Source: Aradus depressus
Lineage: Eukaryota; Arthropoda; Insecta; Hemiptera; Aradidae
Reading direction: 5' to 3'
NCBI GenBank assembly: GCA_963662175.1
Contig: OY759215.1
Coordinates: forward strand, 47,385,213-47,449,212
Length of the DNA stretch: 64,000 nt
Part shown: positions 39,646-50,499 of the stretch, piece by piece
Position numbering within the stretch: the stretch's first letter is position 1
Layout of the letters: each line of letters begins with the position of its first letter
The notes under the pieces: generated by a model
Seen by the model: the letters and a program-made list of their open reading frames with translations, nothing else
What the model was told of the DNA's origin: nothing
The model's database searches: none
Made by a program: the position numbers and the translations under genes

Positions 39646-40492
39646 TCCGATGGAATTTAAACAAAATCGAAAATTAAACTCTTCTTTCTGAGACCATTAT
39701 ACATACGGATTAGTGATATACTCACACGTTCTCCAAAAACGAAAAATAATTCCAAGCAAAGCAAACCAAGGCATATTTATAAATAATTTTCGCCCATAGA
39801 TATTGCAGCTCTACGCGGCCCAGTTCGCCGACACAAATACATTAGTAGTACCGAATATATACTGTAGCTATTATATGATAAATGTTAGTTATTGGAGCAA
39901 CTTTCAATCGTCCTTCTGAAGGCTACTGGTAAAATAAAAGACACCAATTGATGTAATTACAATTCTATATTATAAAAACAAATCAGAATAATGCATTGGA
40001 ATAATGAATACCTAGGTGGTGGCCATGAGATAGGAAAGTAGGTTTCATGAAAGACAGTACGGCCTTGGCTCCTGGCTCCCTCTGTCTCTGTTAGTCACAG
40101 TAAAGGGAAAATGTACAACTTATCTATCGTAAGTCCCCTTTAGTAAGTCGTCTTTCGGAGGGAATGTTAAGCGATGGATCCGAACTCTTCTTCATTAGGA
40201 GGAAGAACAACCCAAACTGTTCACGCTGTATGACCAGACTAGAGGGTGGAGTTGATTCGCGGCACCGGATCATACCTGGGACTGGATCTGCAACTGGTGA
40301 TTGAGACCGGCTGCCCAATGTTCAGTCGGTTTGTCGGCTCTTGGCGGCAGCAGAAAAAAAGGGTGTGACGGGCTGGGGCGACCACCGATCGCCACACGTT
40401 CGCCACATGGTCACCATAACCTCAGTTAAGCTCTAATCACTTGCACAAAAGCAAGGTGCACCCGAAACGCAATTATAAGGCGACATAAGATC
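39646..40492. other. Unassigned DNA
   Basis: 40140-40190 (GTCGTCTTTCGGAGGGA, TTAAGCGATGGATCCGA) looks like a SINE scrap. Otherwise nothing is recognised. Confidence 0.35.
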
Positions 40493-40545
40493 TCTCCGGT
40501 GGTATGCGATATGAGCTCATAGTTAAAGCTTGGGTCTCACTACCT
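40493..40545 (+). mobile_element. SINE scrap, 3' end
   Basis: CTCCGGTGGTATGCGATATG, GCTCATAGTTAAAGC and TTGGGTCTCACTACC. Strongly diverged. Confidence 0.45.
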
Positions 40546-40849
40546 AACTAATTATGTTTCTTTTTATCACATGTTTAAGGTCTCGTAAACTAACAAACAT
40601 ATCAACATTCTTATGGCGAGTTCTGTTGACCTCATGATTTGTCACTCTCCACATGGTTGAACATCAGAGTAGTTTTATAACTTTTTTTTTCCATTGGAAG
40701 TACTCTGAAAATGTATGTACTCTTGAAAAAATTCCATAAAATTAGGAATATAATTGATATTGAAACGTATTTCTCATTTTCACTTTCTTATATCTAATAT
40801 AAATAGTATAAGTTATTGCAATCGAGCAATTCGAGAACCAGTTTAAACG

Positions 40850-41035
40850 GATTTTCAAGTTTCAAAGTCCCCCTGTTTTTGCATTTTCGCGATCCTGTAT
40901 GTGTGTATTTGATTGGAACTTTTTGTGGAACAACAGATGTCGTTATTAAACATAAAATTCTGATGAAAACGTAACATCGAATTTCTGATTGATTACATAA
41001 CTTCACCTATACTTCACATAGCTGGAAAAGTTATC
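40850..41035 (+). repeat. Modular dispersed repeat, block 10, end module only
   Basis: GATGAAAACGTAACATCGAA, TTTCTGATTGATTACATAAC and ACTTCACATAGCTGGAAAAG match the end of the family. Confidence 0.5.
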
Positions 41036-41787
41036 TCGTGTGATCACGTAGTTAAAGGCAGGCTTGAGTCACAATAACTAATTATTCTAATTTAAATATC
41101 CCTGAAATACAAGTACCTATGTGATGACTTAGCGGCTATTGTCCCATTTTTAATCTTCATGTTTACATGTGATACCGATAAACATTCCTGCTTCATATGC
41201 ATCTCTAGGCGAGATCGTGAACAGAACGGCTGTTCAAGGCTGCATTCTCGACCTGTGTTCGCTTCACTTTCATTGACACCTAATAAAATACCCCAGCTAA
41301 CATGCCATGTCCAATCACTCAACAATATTCAATTCCCTTTGTTTTATATTCAATTTATTTATTATATATTGTTTTAAAATTACTGCTTTATTTATTATTT
41401 TTCTTTAGCTCCATTTCTCATCTATTTTTTTCATTCTTATTCCTATGCTAGCCCGTACGTGCAGACTATATCTTTCAGGGTGTGGAACACGGAAAAACCT
41501 TGGCCAAAACAATCAACACTCCACCTTATAGATAGATGACTAAGAGATTTTTGGGTTTTAATTGACATTTATTCTTGTAACTAGGGGCTCTGTTGAATAA
41601 CTTATTGTAACTCACTTCGCCCGCTAACCCCGCCTGCACTTTCAGCCTCTCTTTTGAGGTACTGTACTTCGGAGCTCGCTAGCTCCGCTATAACATGGCA
41701 ACCTCGGTCATACCAAACCCTGGCAAGAAACTTATAGTTACTTCTAACCTCTGAACCTCCTAAGACCCGGAGGAGTGCTCCCCTTGC
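41036..41787. other. Unassigned DNA, GC-richer at 41600-41780
   Basis: No domain in any frame. The GC-richer part (CGCCCGCTAACCCCGCCTGC) is not explained. Confidence 0.3.
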
Positions 41788-42003
41788 TCAGAGGTAGTGT
41801 GCTAGTCTACTGAGCTCAAGATCGCGGGTTCGAGCTCCCGGCCAGAACTGGCTTTTAAGTTTTTTATCTGAGATGTAAAAACCTTGAGCACGCCATCCTT
41901 TGGATGGGAAGTTAAGCGATAGTCCCGAGCCAGTGTGATGTCGAAAAAAACTTAGGTAACTAAATCTGGATAGTCAAAGTTTAGGACTCCCACTGTAGAG
42001 CTA
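41788..42003 (+). mobile_element. tRNA-derived SINE, second subfamily
   Basis: The head is CTCAGAGGTAGTGTGCTAGT then CTACTGAGCTCAAGATCG with B-box GGGTTCGAGCTCC. The hairpin reads AAGTTTTTTATCTGAGATG then TAAAAACCTT, followed by CGCCATCCTTTGGATGGG. The same head subfamily is at 52936. The 3' hairpin is missing. Confidence 0.8.
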
Positions 42004-42479
42004 ACAGAGAAGAGATGAGAGCATTGAATGCTTAAAAATGTTTGATGATGATGGCAACTTCAAAAGCCGGCTTGCAAAAATAATAAAATATATGAGAGGT
42101 CAGATTACGTTCTTATTTGAGATATTGAAAAACGGACTACCCCAAAAAACTTTTTCGTTTCGCCAGGGATACGAGAAATCTGTTTTCCTCTGGAGGAGCA
42201 AAGTTTCCAGACACTTAGCCCCACTGATGCTGCCCTACTGACTGTGAGATACACTTTCTGGAGCTGGAGGGAGACTATGGAGAGAGAAAGTGGTTTACAC
42301 GCTCCACATGCAGATGGCACCGTGCAACAGGGGGAGGTCCGGCCCTCGCTCCCGTAATTAGACGGCTATCAGTTTCGGAACGGCCAACCTGGAGACGCTC
42401 ACATTTTCCTATTCAATGGAAAACTTTCATAGAGAGAAAAAAAAAGTTCTAAAATTACTACTTGAAACCATTTTTTTTT
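42004..42479. other. Unassigned DNA with a 67-codon open frame
   Basis: 42038-42241 (+) reads MFDDDGNFKSRLAKIIKYMR and so on, without a known domain. Poly-T at 42472-42486. Confidence 0.25.
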
Positions 42480-42810
42480 TTTTTTTCCACGTTTGATTTA
42501 CGCGAAAACGGTTAATCCTGTAGATAAATTGGTTCTTACCAAAAATGTTTCTGATTTAATTTTCAACTGTCAATATGTCCTGAAATGACCAAAGTAATAG
42601 CGCCCCGAAGAATCTACAATAAATTTCCGTACGAAATATTTCTAACTAATTTTTAAACTGTAACGCATAACTAATTTTAAAATTGATTTTTATGTAAAAG
42701 TATAAAATAAAAATGTATTTGTTGTGGCATATCAGAACTTTCTAGTACTAACTACCTTGGAAAGATCAGTCTACTGGCATTACTGGGTCTAAAAATATAT
42801 GTGTCATCAT
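42480..42810 (+). repeat. Dispersed repeat D2 followed by decayed M1
   Basis: CACGTTTGATTTACGCG, TTGGTTCTTACCAAAAATG and TAGCGCCCCGAAGAATC match 38040-38180. Then TATTTGTTGTGGCATATCAG..CTACTGGCATTACTGGG follows the M1 layout with deletions. Confidence 0.5.
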
Positions 42811-43196
42811 TCTTTCTTTTACGGTAATGCGTAATTCGGGGAGTGACTTTCTTATCAATTTTAATTAAAAACTACCATTAATAAAATTATTTATTATGCT
42901 TTACAATTTAAGCAAAATTTTGAAATATTTTCTAGATAAATGTTTTGTATATTCTTTGGGGTGTATATACAACTGTTATTAGAAAGAGATTAGGTCATAA
43001 CTATAAGTGGTATTTTGTAAAATGTACTAACTGAAGTAAAGTGGCTTTAAATTTCTTCTTATTCCGTCAAAATCTAATCAGATCTAAGTTAGCAGAAGTT
43101 TCAAATTTTGAAATTTGAGACTATTACTACAAATACTAACAATTGTTACACAGACACACAAATGACGCGAATTAATTATCGAATATAATGGGAAAT
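42811..43196. other. Unassigned AT-rich DNA
   Basis: Nothing certain is recognised. Confidence 0.35.
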
Positions 43197-43312
43197 AAAT
43201 ACATTGTATTTATATATTACACTAAATACATTTTATTTTATATATTACAAATAACAAATATAAATACATTTTATTTATATATTACACTAAATACATTTTA
43301 TTTATATGTTAC
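43197..43312. repeat. AT-rich tandem repeat, ~40-bp units
   Basis: AATACATTTTATTTATATA followed by TTACACTAAATACATTTT recurs three to four times with indels. Confidence 0.8.
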
Positions 43313-44544
43313 ACTCTTGAGTCTATTGATACAATCGTTTCTATGTTACACAGACGTACAAATTACGTGAAAATCGTCAAAACATATTCAGAGATTTTGA
43401 AACGTAAAAATCCTTTGAAAACTTCATCTCGGATTTTTCCACGATTACAATAATTCCTTACGAAAGGTATAAGAATGTAAAAAACGGAGAGATGAGTGAA
43501 TAAATATGTTACCTAACATTTTGTTGGAAAATCAAGATTTTTTGTGTTAATGTTATCGATTACCTAAAACACTTTTTTTTCTCAATTTGACTACCTCACA
43601 TCTTCATCTATCATATCTTCAATTGTTTTCCTGCTTATGGTATCGATCTTCATAATCATAAATTTGATTTTCAATATAGTTTTCTAGGAAGTATTATGAT
43701 ACCTTCATTAAATGTAATTCGGACACGTTCTCTTCAATAGTTCTTTTGATTTTGACTGATTGAAAATGTTATTACTGAAACTCATATTGAGAAAAACAAC
43801 CAAAGAGAAAGTAAAATGCATTATTTATTTTATTTTTTAATTGGTTGTTATATATACAAAACTGGTTGGTATAAGAAAGACCCGTTAGGCCCATATACAC
43901 TATAATATTTTGTCCGGCTAAGTCACACTATTGAACGAACCAAAATTATAAAAACCAACCACTGGCAATTAATAAATAAATATATTTTAAATATAGTACC
44001 TTGATATGGGATTAAAAATGTATTTCATAATTATTTTATTTATTTCCTTTGGCCAATTTTCTGAAATTTCATAGTCGTTTACTTAATTCATTAAATTACT
44101 ATACTCATGCTGGCTGAGCTTCCCAGGAAAAGCTACTTGATTCGAATATAAAATGAAAAAGAAATAAGTAATATGCAAGTAATAAAATAAAATACGTTTT
44201 AATACGACTTCATTTAGTGATTAAATATGCGAACGTGAATAACAGGAACACGACATGAAAACGTGATTCTCAAGGACATTACCAGTTATATGGTGATTAT
44301 AGAAACCGTTAAAAAACGACTATTTCACATTCCTTCTCAATTGAAAAAAAGAAATAAATGTAGTAACAAGCTGGGGAAAAAAACGTAATGGACATAGGCA
44401 GGGACATGTTGTTTCTCGTTTGAGGTGGAATATATTATCAGTGTTATTTGAAAATACATTATTATTATTAAATGCTAGTCGATTGTTGTGGGCTTCTGAA
44501 TCATTTTAAATACATATTCAATACTTATACGCCTACACCGTCAC
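43313..44544. other. Unassigned AT-rich DNA
   Basis: GGTTGGTATAAGAAAGACCC near 43864 is an M1-like scrap. No gene. Confidence 0.4.
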
Positions 44545-44748
44545 AGACCGAGGTCCTTGAGCACTCCGTCCTTTGGATAGGACGTTAAGCGATGATCTCG
44601 AGTCTGTACGATTGTCAGATACTCGTTAAAGACCCTTACTTCACGTGAATTAAAATTCACGGATAGGCAAAATGTAGGACTCCCACTATAGAGTCGGGCT
44701 GATGTCCACCAGACGAAAGAGCGCTTTGGTAGTAGGCGATATGTCCAA
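44545..44748 (+). mobile_element. SINE, 5'-truncated
   Basis: CCGAGGTCCTTGAGCACTCC, GTCCTTTGGATAGGACG, TTAAGCGATGATCTCGAG, GATACTCGTTAAAGACCC and CCAGACGAAAGAGCGCTTTGG in order. The short ORF on the opposite strand is its shadow. Confidence 0.8.
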
Positions 44749-45283
44749 CTCTTCAAAAGTTAATTCAAAATATTTAAATTTATTTTGTTTCGAGAAATAA
44801 CTTGTATTAGAGATAATACAAAGTTCAAGGCAGTCCTCCCATGCAATTAAGAGATATTTTTATGAAGGTTCTGTCTGTGTGTGGGCGAGGCTTCAAGGTT
44901 GATGGCAAAATTTTGGCCCTAATAAATTTCTTTCCTGCATTGGTTTTTTTTTTCTGTAGCGTAGCCACAATTTTGACATAGAAAGATGTTTTTCTTCGCA
45001 CTGGTTTGGGAGCACATATGCAACGAAAACATGTCACACTTTGAACGCGTATATCTTCCAAGCTAATAATCGTAAAGTAATAAATAATATATCACTAGAA
45101 AGCTTATGGAGTCCTATTTACATGTTCAATCCACCACCCATTGATAACAGTTGCCTTAGAGAGTTAAGGTAAATTTCCTACAATTTTTGTTTGCTTGATA
45201 ACATTATAGACTGTGGCACACCACGCTTTTTTGTTTCGATCGAAAGTATGTACAAGCAAACGGGAAGGTCATTATGATATATT
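44749..45283. other. Unassigned DNA
   Basis: Nothing recognised. A 78-codon minus-strand frame has no domain. Confidence 0.35.
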
Positions 45284-45393
45284 TTATGACCATGCCCGGA
45301 CTTTAACTATGAGGTAATATCGCCTACTATCAGAGCGCCCCTTTCTCACACGGACATAATATACTCTACTATTGGAGTTCAAATCCGGATAAG
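45284..45393 (-). mobile_element. SINE fragment, 3' end
   Basis: TTATGACCATGCCCGGACTT, GCCTACTATCAGAGCGC and ATACTCTACTATTGGAG in SINE order, diverged. Confidence 0.65.
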
Positions 45394-45610
45394 AAGGTGG
45401 AATCTGTCTTTGTGCCTTTGTGTATCTGTGAACACTATAATTCCAGATAGAATGAATTATTAGGAAATTTTATATGTGTATCCAAAACTCCATTACGATG
45501 ACACCTATTGCATTTAAGCTAAATCGGTTAAACTTTAATGATCATAATGACACTTATTAATTTTCGCGGAATCAGCAAGGATGGTTCAGAAGGGGGGAGG
45601 TGTCTCTTTA
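45394..45610 (-). repeat. Modular dispersed repeat, block 11
   Basis: CTGTGAACACTATAATTCC, AGATAGAATGAATTATTAGG and AATCGGTTAAACT, then TTCGCGGAATCAGCAAGG. Confidence 0.55.
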
Positions 45611-45621
45611 GATTCCATACT

Positions 45622-45735
45622 GTACAGGTGATGTTCCACTGATAATGATGCAGTTGCTTTGAGAACCGATTCTGGCCGGAAATAAAACAGAGGAAGACAA
45701 CGTTCTATGAGAAATCTTATATTTTATTATTTTTT
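45622..45735 (+). repeat. PLE-type end, family D copy, degenerate hammerhead
   Basis: GTACAGGTGATGTTCCACTG, then ATAATGATGCAGTTGCTTTG, AGAACCGATTCTGG and GGAAATAAAACAGAGGAAG match 53.5 and 61.3 kb. The core has an insertion (CTGATAATGA) and GAGA for GAAA. Confidence 0.55.
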
Positions 45736-45741
45736 TATAAT

Positions 45742-45993
45742 TTTCCGGCTCAGGCTCTTAGGTTTTTTATCTGGAAGGTGAAAAAACCTTGATCCCACCA
45801 TCTTTATGATGGGACGTTAAGCGATGGTCCCGAGCCTGTACGATGTCAGGTACTCGTTAAAGACCTCTTCCCAAGGAAATTAAACATAGCTAGACAACAT
45901 TTAGAACTCCCAGTGTAGAATCGGGAATGCTCGATAAAAGAGCGCTCTGGTAGTAGGCGATATGACCTCATAGTAAAAGCTCGGGCATGAGGT
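45742..45993 (+). mobile_element. SINE, head-truncated
   Basis: The hairpin reads AGGTTTTTTATCTGGAAGG then TGAAAAAACCT, a fully compensated variant of the TTTATTTTA stem. Then GATGGGACGTTAAGCGATGG, CAGGTACTCGTTAAAGACC and GAGCGCTCTGGTAGTAGG. Confidence 0.85.
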
Positions 45994-46569
45994 TATATTA
46001 ACTAAAAAATGTTTTCAATTTAAGCGAAATGTTACAACCATGAACACAAATTTCAAAATAGTTCTTTGGCAATGTAGCAAATAGTAGTCTTAATTATGTA
46101 ACTCTGAATGTCTTCAATAGCGAAGCGAACAGCAATTACTCCAGATTACTTGTCTTAATTGACTAGGATCGTAAAATCCTTTATACGGGGAATAGAAGTA
46201 TAAAAATGCTTCTAAGTTACGCTCAGGATCACTTTACAGCCGGTTATCTCTTGGAATAAATTTTAAAAAAGAATAAATCTATCAAATTTATTTATTACGT
46301 TTCTTTTCTTATAACTGCTCTGTGATATAGGACAGCTTTTTTACATCGTCCATAATCCGATTGGCTTTAGTAGGCCTGTGACCCATGACTTGGCTTCACT
46401 AGAAGTTTGAATATTTATAGTTTTTGCCTTAGTTGAGAATACAGCCAGCGAGTTTCGTACTTATTTAAAAGAAGATTAAGACGAAAAGAGGACCCTTGGA
46501 TTATTTTCTTCAATAATATGACTTCTCATGTGAGAAAGGATTATTTCACTGGTTGCAGAATAAAAAAGA
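45994..46569. other. Unassigned DNA
   Basis: Nothing recognised. Confidence 0.35.
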
Positions 46570-46945
46570 CCGCTTGGGTTAAAAATCTATAGTTGACTGA
46601 TATAGGAGCTTCTGTATCCTTATATTGAATATTGTTTGATACATTAATTACATTAGTTACTGAGGTTTTTGAGTTGTCCCTTTCTCATCCCTCTTCCCTT
46701 CGGCCGGTTCTACGGTAAATTAATTGATGACGTCCTTATAAGATTTCGAATTTACTTATGAAATTTTGTGTCGATACATTCATTACATCAGTTATTAGAG
46801 TTTTTGTGTTGTCTCTCACATAATCCCCCCTCTTTCTCACATAATCCCCCCTCTTTCTTTTGACCGATTTGGCTGAAAATCGTGAAGTATCCTTTTGACG
46901 TTTTCGAAACACATGTAACATTTTGTATTGATACATTCATTCTTT
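46570..46945 (+). repeat. Modular dispersed repeat, block 12
   Basis: ATCTATAGTTGACTGATATA, TTCGGCCGGTTCTACGG, GTGTCGATACATTCATTACA and CCGATTTGGCTGAAAAT. CTCACATAATCCCCCCTCTT is tandemly duplicated at about 46815-46858. Confidence 0.65.
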
Positions 46946-47104
46946 CGTGAAAACTTAAAAAAAAGTTTTTAAAATATCATTGGACGGTTTTCAAAAAATC
47001 ATATTTCGTATAAATTGTGCCTTTGTTGTGAATGTAAGCAGTATCTTGTAAAATGTAATTAGGCCCCAAAGTAAAGTATAAATCGTCAACTTCAAGTTCA
47101 TTGC

Positions 47105-47720
47105 CAAGGGCGTAGCGCGTGCCCCCCCTGGCCAGAGCAAAAAACCAAGATATAAATTAAATAAACTGAAAAAATTGTTTTTATTAAAAATGGATTGCTT
47201 GCAAGTTACCAATAGGATCTTCAAATTTCCCGTGCGTCTGATTCCTAAATCAGCAATCAGCTGTTACATAAATGTACATGTACAAAACAAGTCATATTAC
47301 ATTTATTTAAATATATATGAATTCGATCATTTCATTTCCTCGCTCAAAATCGTCAATGATGTTATACTTTATACTCTTAAAGCTGATTTTACATGAGCAG
47401 TAAAAATGCAAATGCAAGGCGCAGCAGCAGGAAATCCATGCTATTGGCTGTAAGTCATTTAATTCTAAAAGCACAGAAACCACAGCGTGCATTTGCTGCT
47501 GCTGCTGCGCTTTGCATTTTTGCTGCTCATGTAAAGTCAAGTTTTACAGTCAGTGGTTACCTCAGGGGGAGCTTCTAGAGGTCCGAGTCTCCCAAATTAA
47601 TAACAAAAGGTCTACAACGCTAATCACGGAAACTGCGGGCTGTGCCCCCGGGATTCTATACCCCCCACCCTCGTAGCCTAACTTTGCCCCCTCTTACTCA
47701 AAATACTGGCTACGCCCCTG
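47105..47720 (+). mobile_element. Non-autonomous hAT element, family H2, copy 2
   Basis: The ends are CAAGGGCGTAGCG and GGCTACGCCCCTG, close to the CAGGGGCG-type hAT terminus. They are flanked by TTCATTGC (47097-47104) and TTTATTGC (47721-47728), which match at 7 of 8. It is 616 bp. Inside, 47395-47450 and 47485-47530 form an imperfect inverted repeat rich in GCAGCAGCA/TGCTGCTGC that is partly deleted in copy 1. No transposase. Confidence 0.88.
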
Positions 47721-47728
47721 TTTATTGC

Positions 47729-48394
47729 TACAATCGTTTCTGAGTTAGAGCGCCCATAAAGTTCATATCACATATACAAGACGCAGACATCATCGTGAAT
47801 GATCAAAACTCGATCTCGGATTTTGGAAGTACTTGTAGTCAAGCAAAATCCTTGACTACAAGTGTACTGAAGGTATAAGAAAGTAATAAACAAGTTGTAA
47901 TTTTGAATTTTTAAGGCATCATTTCAGCAACAAAACCAACAATCCTTCGAAATTCTTCTTTTTTTCGTATTTCTTTTTTTTTTTTTAACACTTTACATGA
48001 GTTACAAAGAGGTAGTCTTGAAAGCTAATAAAAGGGACCACCTTACAATGACAGAACTGCTAACATGGCTCGAGTATTAGAGTACATAGGACAAGAAAAG
48101 ATAACCAACAAAAAAAATATAGGTTTAGATTAACGAAAAAGACCTTTTGTTAATCCTCTTTGTGATAGGTTAGCTATCTCGCATCACCTTTCCTCTCCCA
48201 TCACCCTCAATAAGCCCCTTCATTAGGTTTTTTCTCATTTTTTAGTGAATGATATGAATCATTTGTCAAGAGGAGTGTCATGGCGAAAATCTAACAGACG
48301 GGAACTAATGCTCGAATGAATTAGCTGCTTATAGCTTTTGAAAGCTTTAGGGGGTGTCTTGTTGACCTTAGCAGAAAGAAATACATCTCTTCCT
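47729..48394. other. Unassigned DNA
   Basis: CTTGACTACAAGTG near 47850 forms a small inverted repeat. No gene. Confidence 0.35.
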
Positions 48395-48946
48395 ATACAA
48401 GGTGTAAAAAGTCGTCGGTGGATCACTTAATGTACTTCCCCAGGACGAATTAATTAATTACGTGTTCGCTCTCTCCCCAAAAGCCAACGTCGACCGTTCG
48501 GACTAAACATCTTAGCTTAAACAGGGCCTTCTGAATCGACATATTAAATGTCGTATCGATACTTTCATTATATCGGCAATTATTAAGGTTTTTGAGTTGA
48601 ACCCCTTCTGCCGATTTCACTGAAAATCAATAGTTGACTTGCATAGGGACTTCTGAAATCTCATATTGAACGCATTGTAGATAAAATTCCCTATATCGGC
48701 AGTTAGGGTTTCTGAATTAAGCCCCATCCTCTTATCCAGCCTTCCCATGAGCCAATTTCGGGGAACATAATTAGGTGACTTCCTTATTGAGTTTTGAATT
48801 TAAATATAAAATTTAATGTTGATATATGAATTATATTGACAGTTATTAATGTTTTACTATTGACTGGAGATCAGTAGATGATGTTTTCACGGGGTTCTGG
48901 ACACACATAAAATTTCGTGTCGCTACATTTATTCTAACGGGAGTAA
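48395..48946 (+). repeat. Modular dispersed repeat, block 13, interrupted by a MITE
   Basis: GTCGTCGGTGGATCACTTAA, CGTGTTCGCTCTCTCCCC, TTATATCGGCAATTATTAAGG, a second unit with ATATCGGCAGTTAGGG and a third near 48835. The end module CGGGAGT is cut by the element at 48947 and resumes as TAATCGTGTTTC at 49316. Confidence 0.75.
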
Positions 48947-49315
48947 GGGGTCATTCATAAATCACGTAATACATTGAGGGGGGGGGGGGGGGGGTATAAG
49001 CTCAATATTACTAATTCTTACTATAGGGGAGGGGGGTAAAGAATTTGATCTTATGTAAGTTTTTGAATTTAAAATCTACTACTTTCGAGCTAAGAATGGC
49101 GCTATTGGATAGCGCCCTCTGTACTTAGTTCTCAAATTCAGTATTGAATCCTACAGAAATCATATAGTCTCAGTACTTCTGGACATTTTTTAATCAAACT
49201 GTCTTTTATTTTATCAATACGATCATTTCTTACGAAAATTTCTTATCAAGGGGGAGGGGGGTGAGGGAGGGTCAAATTAACTTTAAAAACCCTTACGTAA
49301 TTTATGAATGGCCCC
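48947..49315. mobile_element. PIF/Harbinger-like MITE
   Basis: The ends are GGGGTCATTCATAAATCACG and the inverse TTACGTAATTTATGAATGGC then CCC. They are flanked by TAA on both sides (48944-48946, 49316-49318), the 3-bp TWA duplication of PIF/Harbinger. It is 369 bp with several long G runs on this strand. No protein. Confidence 0.75.
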
Positions 49316-49318
49316 TAA

Positions 49319-50104
49319 TCGTGTTTCTTCTCCAGCTATACTCAGCCAAATCGGTCAAAGGAAAGAAGGGGATTAGGGAAGTGAACGATTTACGAGAGCC
49401 ACTCTGTCTAGAAGCGGCACTACTTGATGATTTCTCCTCTCTTGACAGATATTCCCATGTTTTGAACTTATATGTTTATCGCATATTTTGTTGTAAATCT
49501 CTATTTGTTATTTATTTATTTATAGTTTTTGTTCTTCATCTTTGAGAGTTCTAAATTTTTAAGAAGTTCTAAATTTTGCTTCCCAGATGAGTTACCGGCG
49601 CCCCCATTTTAATAAATTAAAAAAATAATCTTTTTTTAAGTACTATCTTTTAAAGGCGATTACGAAATAAGGTTTCTTCATATTGAGGCAGAAATGCAGA
49701 AAATTGACTATTCCATGACTGACCTTTACGAAGAGGAAGTTTAAAAGCTAATTTTTAAATGCAAATATTAAATTTTCTTTTCTTCTACATGAAAGCGAAA
49801 CAGCTATGAGGTTACATGAGCATTCCATGAGTATTGTGTTTGAGTATTTTGTAGAGATATGACCAGTAACAGTGACTGTAACAGGAGCAGGGAGCAAGAA
49901 GCGAGAGCGGCCTTCCAACGTCCTTGATGCCACACCCAGCATGTCGACCTCCACATCCCCCTCCGTCCGCTACACCCGTTTTGGCACAACTTCAACAGCC
50001 CCATGTCACCAACAATGGAAAACAACTCATAGCATGATTGCACATTTATTATGGAGATGTTAAACATGAAAATTTTAAATATCTTGTTTCATCTTCTCTG
50101 CTGG
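49319..50104. other. Unassigned DNA with possible exon at 49872-50063
   Basis: The 49872-50063 frame (product with SKKRERPSNVLDATPSMSTS) is GC-richer than its surroundings and open on both strands. There is no recognised domain and no convincing splice donor. A 25-bp SINE scrap is at 49580-49604. Confidence 0.2.
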
Positions 50105-50465
50105 CGTAAGAAAAATGTCGTCGGTGAAACCCCCAGCACGAATTAATCAACTAAGTTTTTGCTCTCCCTCTATCAACATTCGACGAATTTAATCTAGGGT
50201 TGACTCACTGACTGATTTTCAGCCAAATCGACCAATGGGGGGGGGGATTTGGAAAGAGGTTTAACTCAAAAACTCTAATAACTGCCGTTGCAATAAATGT
50301 ATCAACACAAAATTTCATATGTGAATTCAAAACACTATAAGGACGACACTTATTAATTTTCATGGGAATCAGCAGAAGGAAAGTGGGGGTTCTTCAACGA
50401 GGGGGCTCAACTCAAAAACCCTAATAACTGCCGATGTAATGAATCTATCGACACAAAATATAATT
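50105..50465 (-). repeat. Modular dispersed repeat, block 14
   Basis: A short plus-oriented start (AAAATGTCGTCGGTGAAACC, TTTTTGCTCTCCCTC) is followed by inverted modules from 50213 (AGCCAAATCGACCAATGG, AATAACTGCCGTTGCAAT, GGACGACACTTATTAATTTT, AATAACTGCCGATGTAATG). Confidence 0.65.
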
Positions 50466-50499
50466 AATTCGTTATTTTAATGTCGTCTTTTCGACCATT

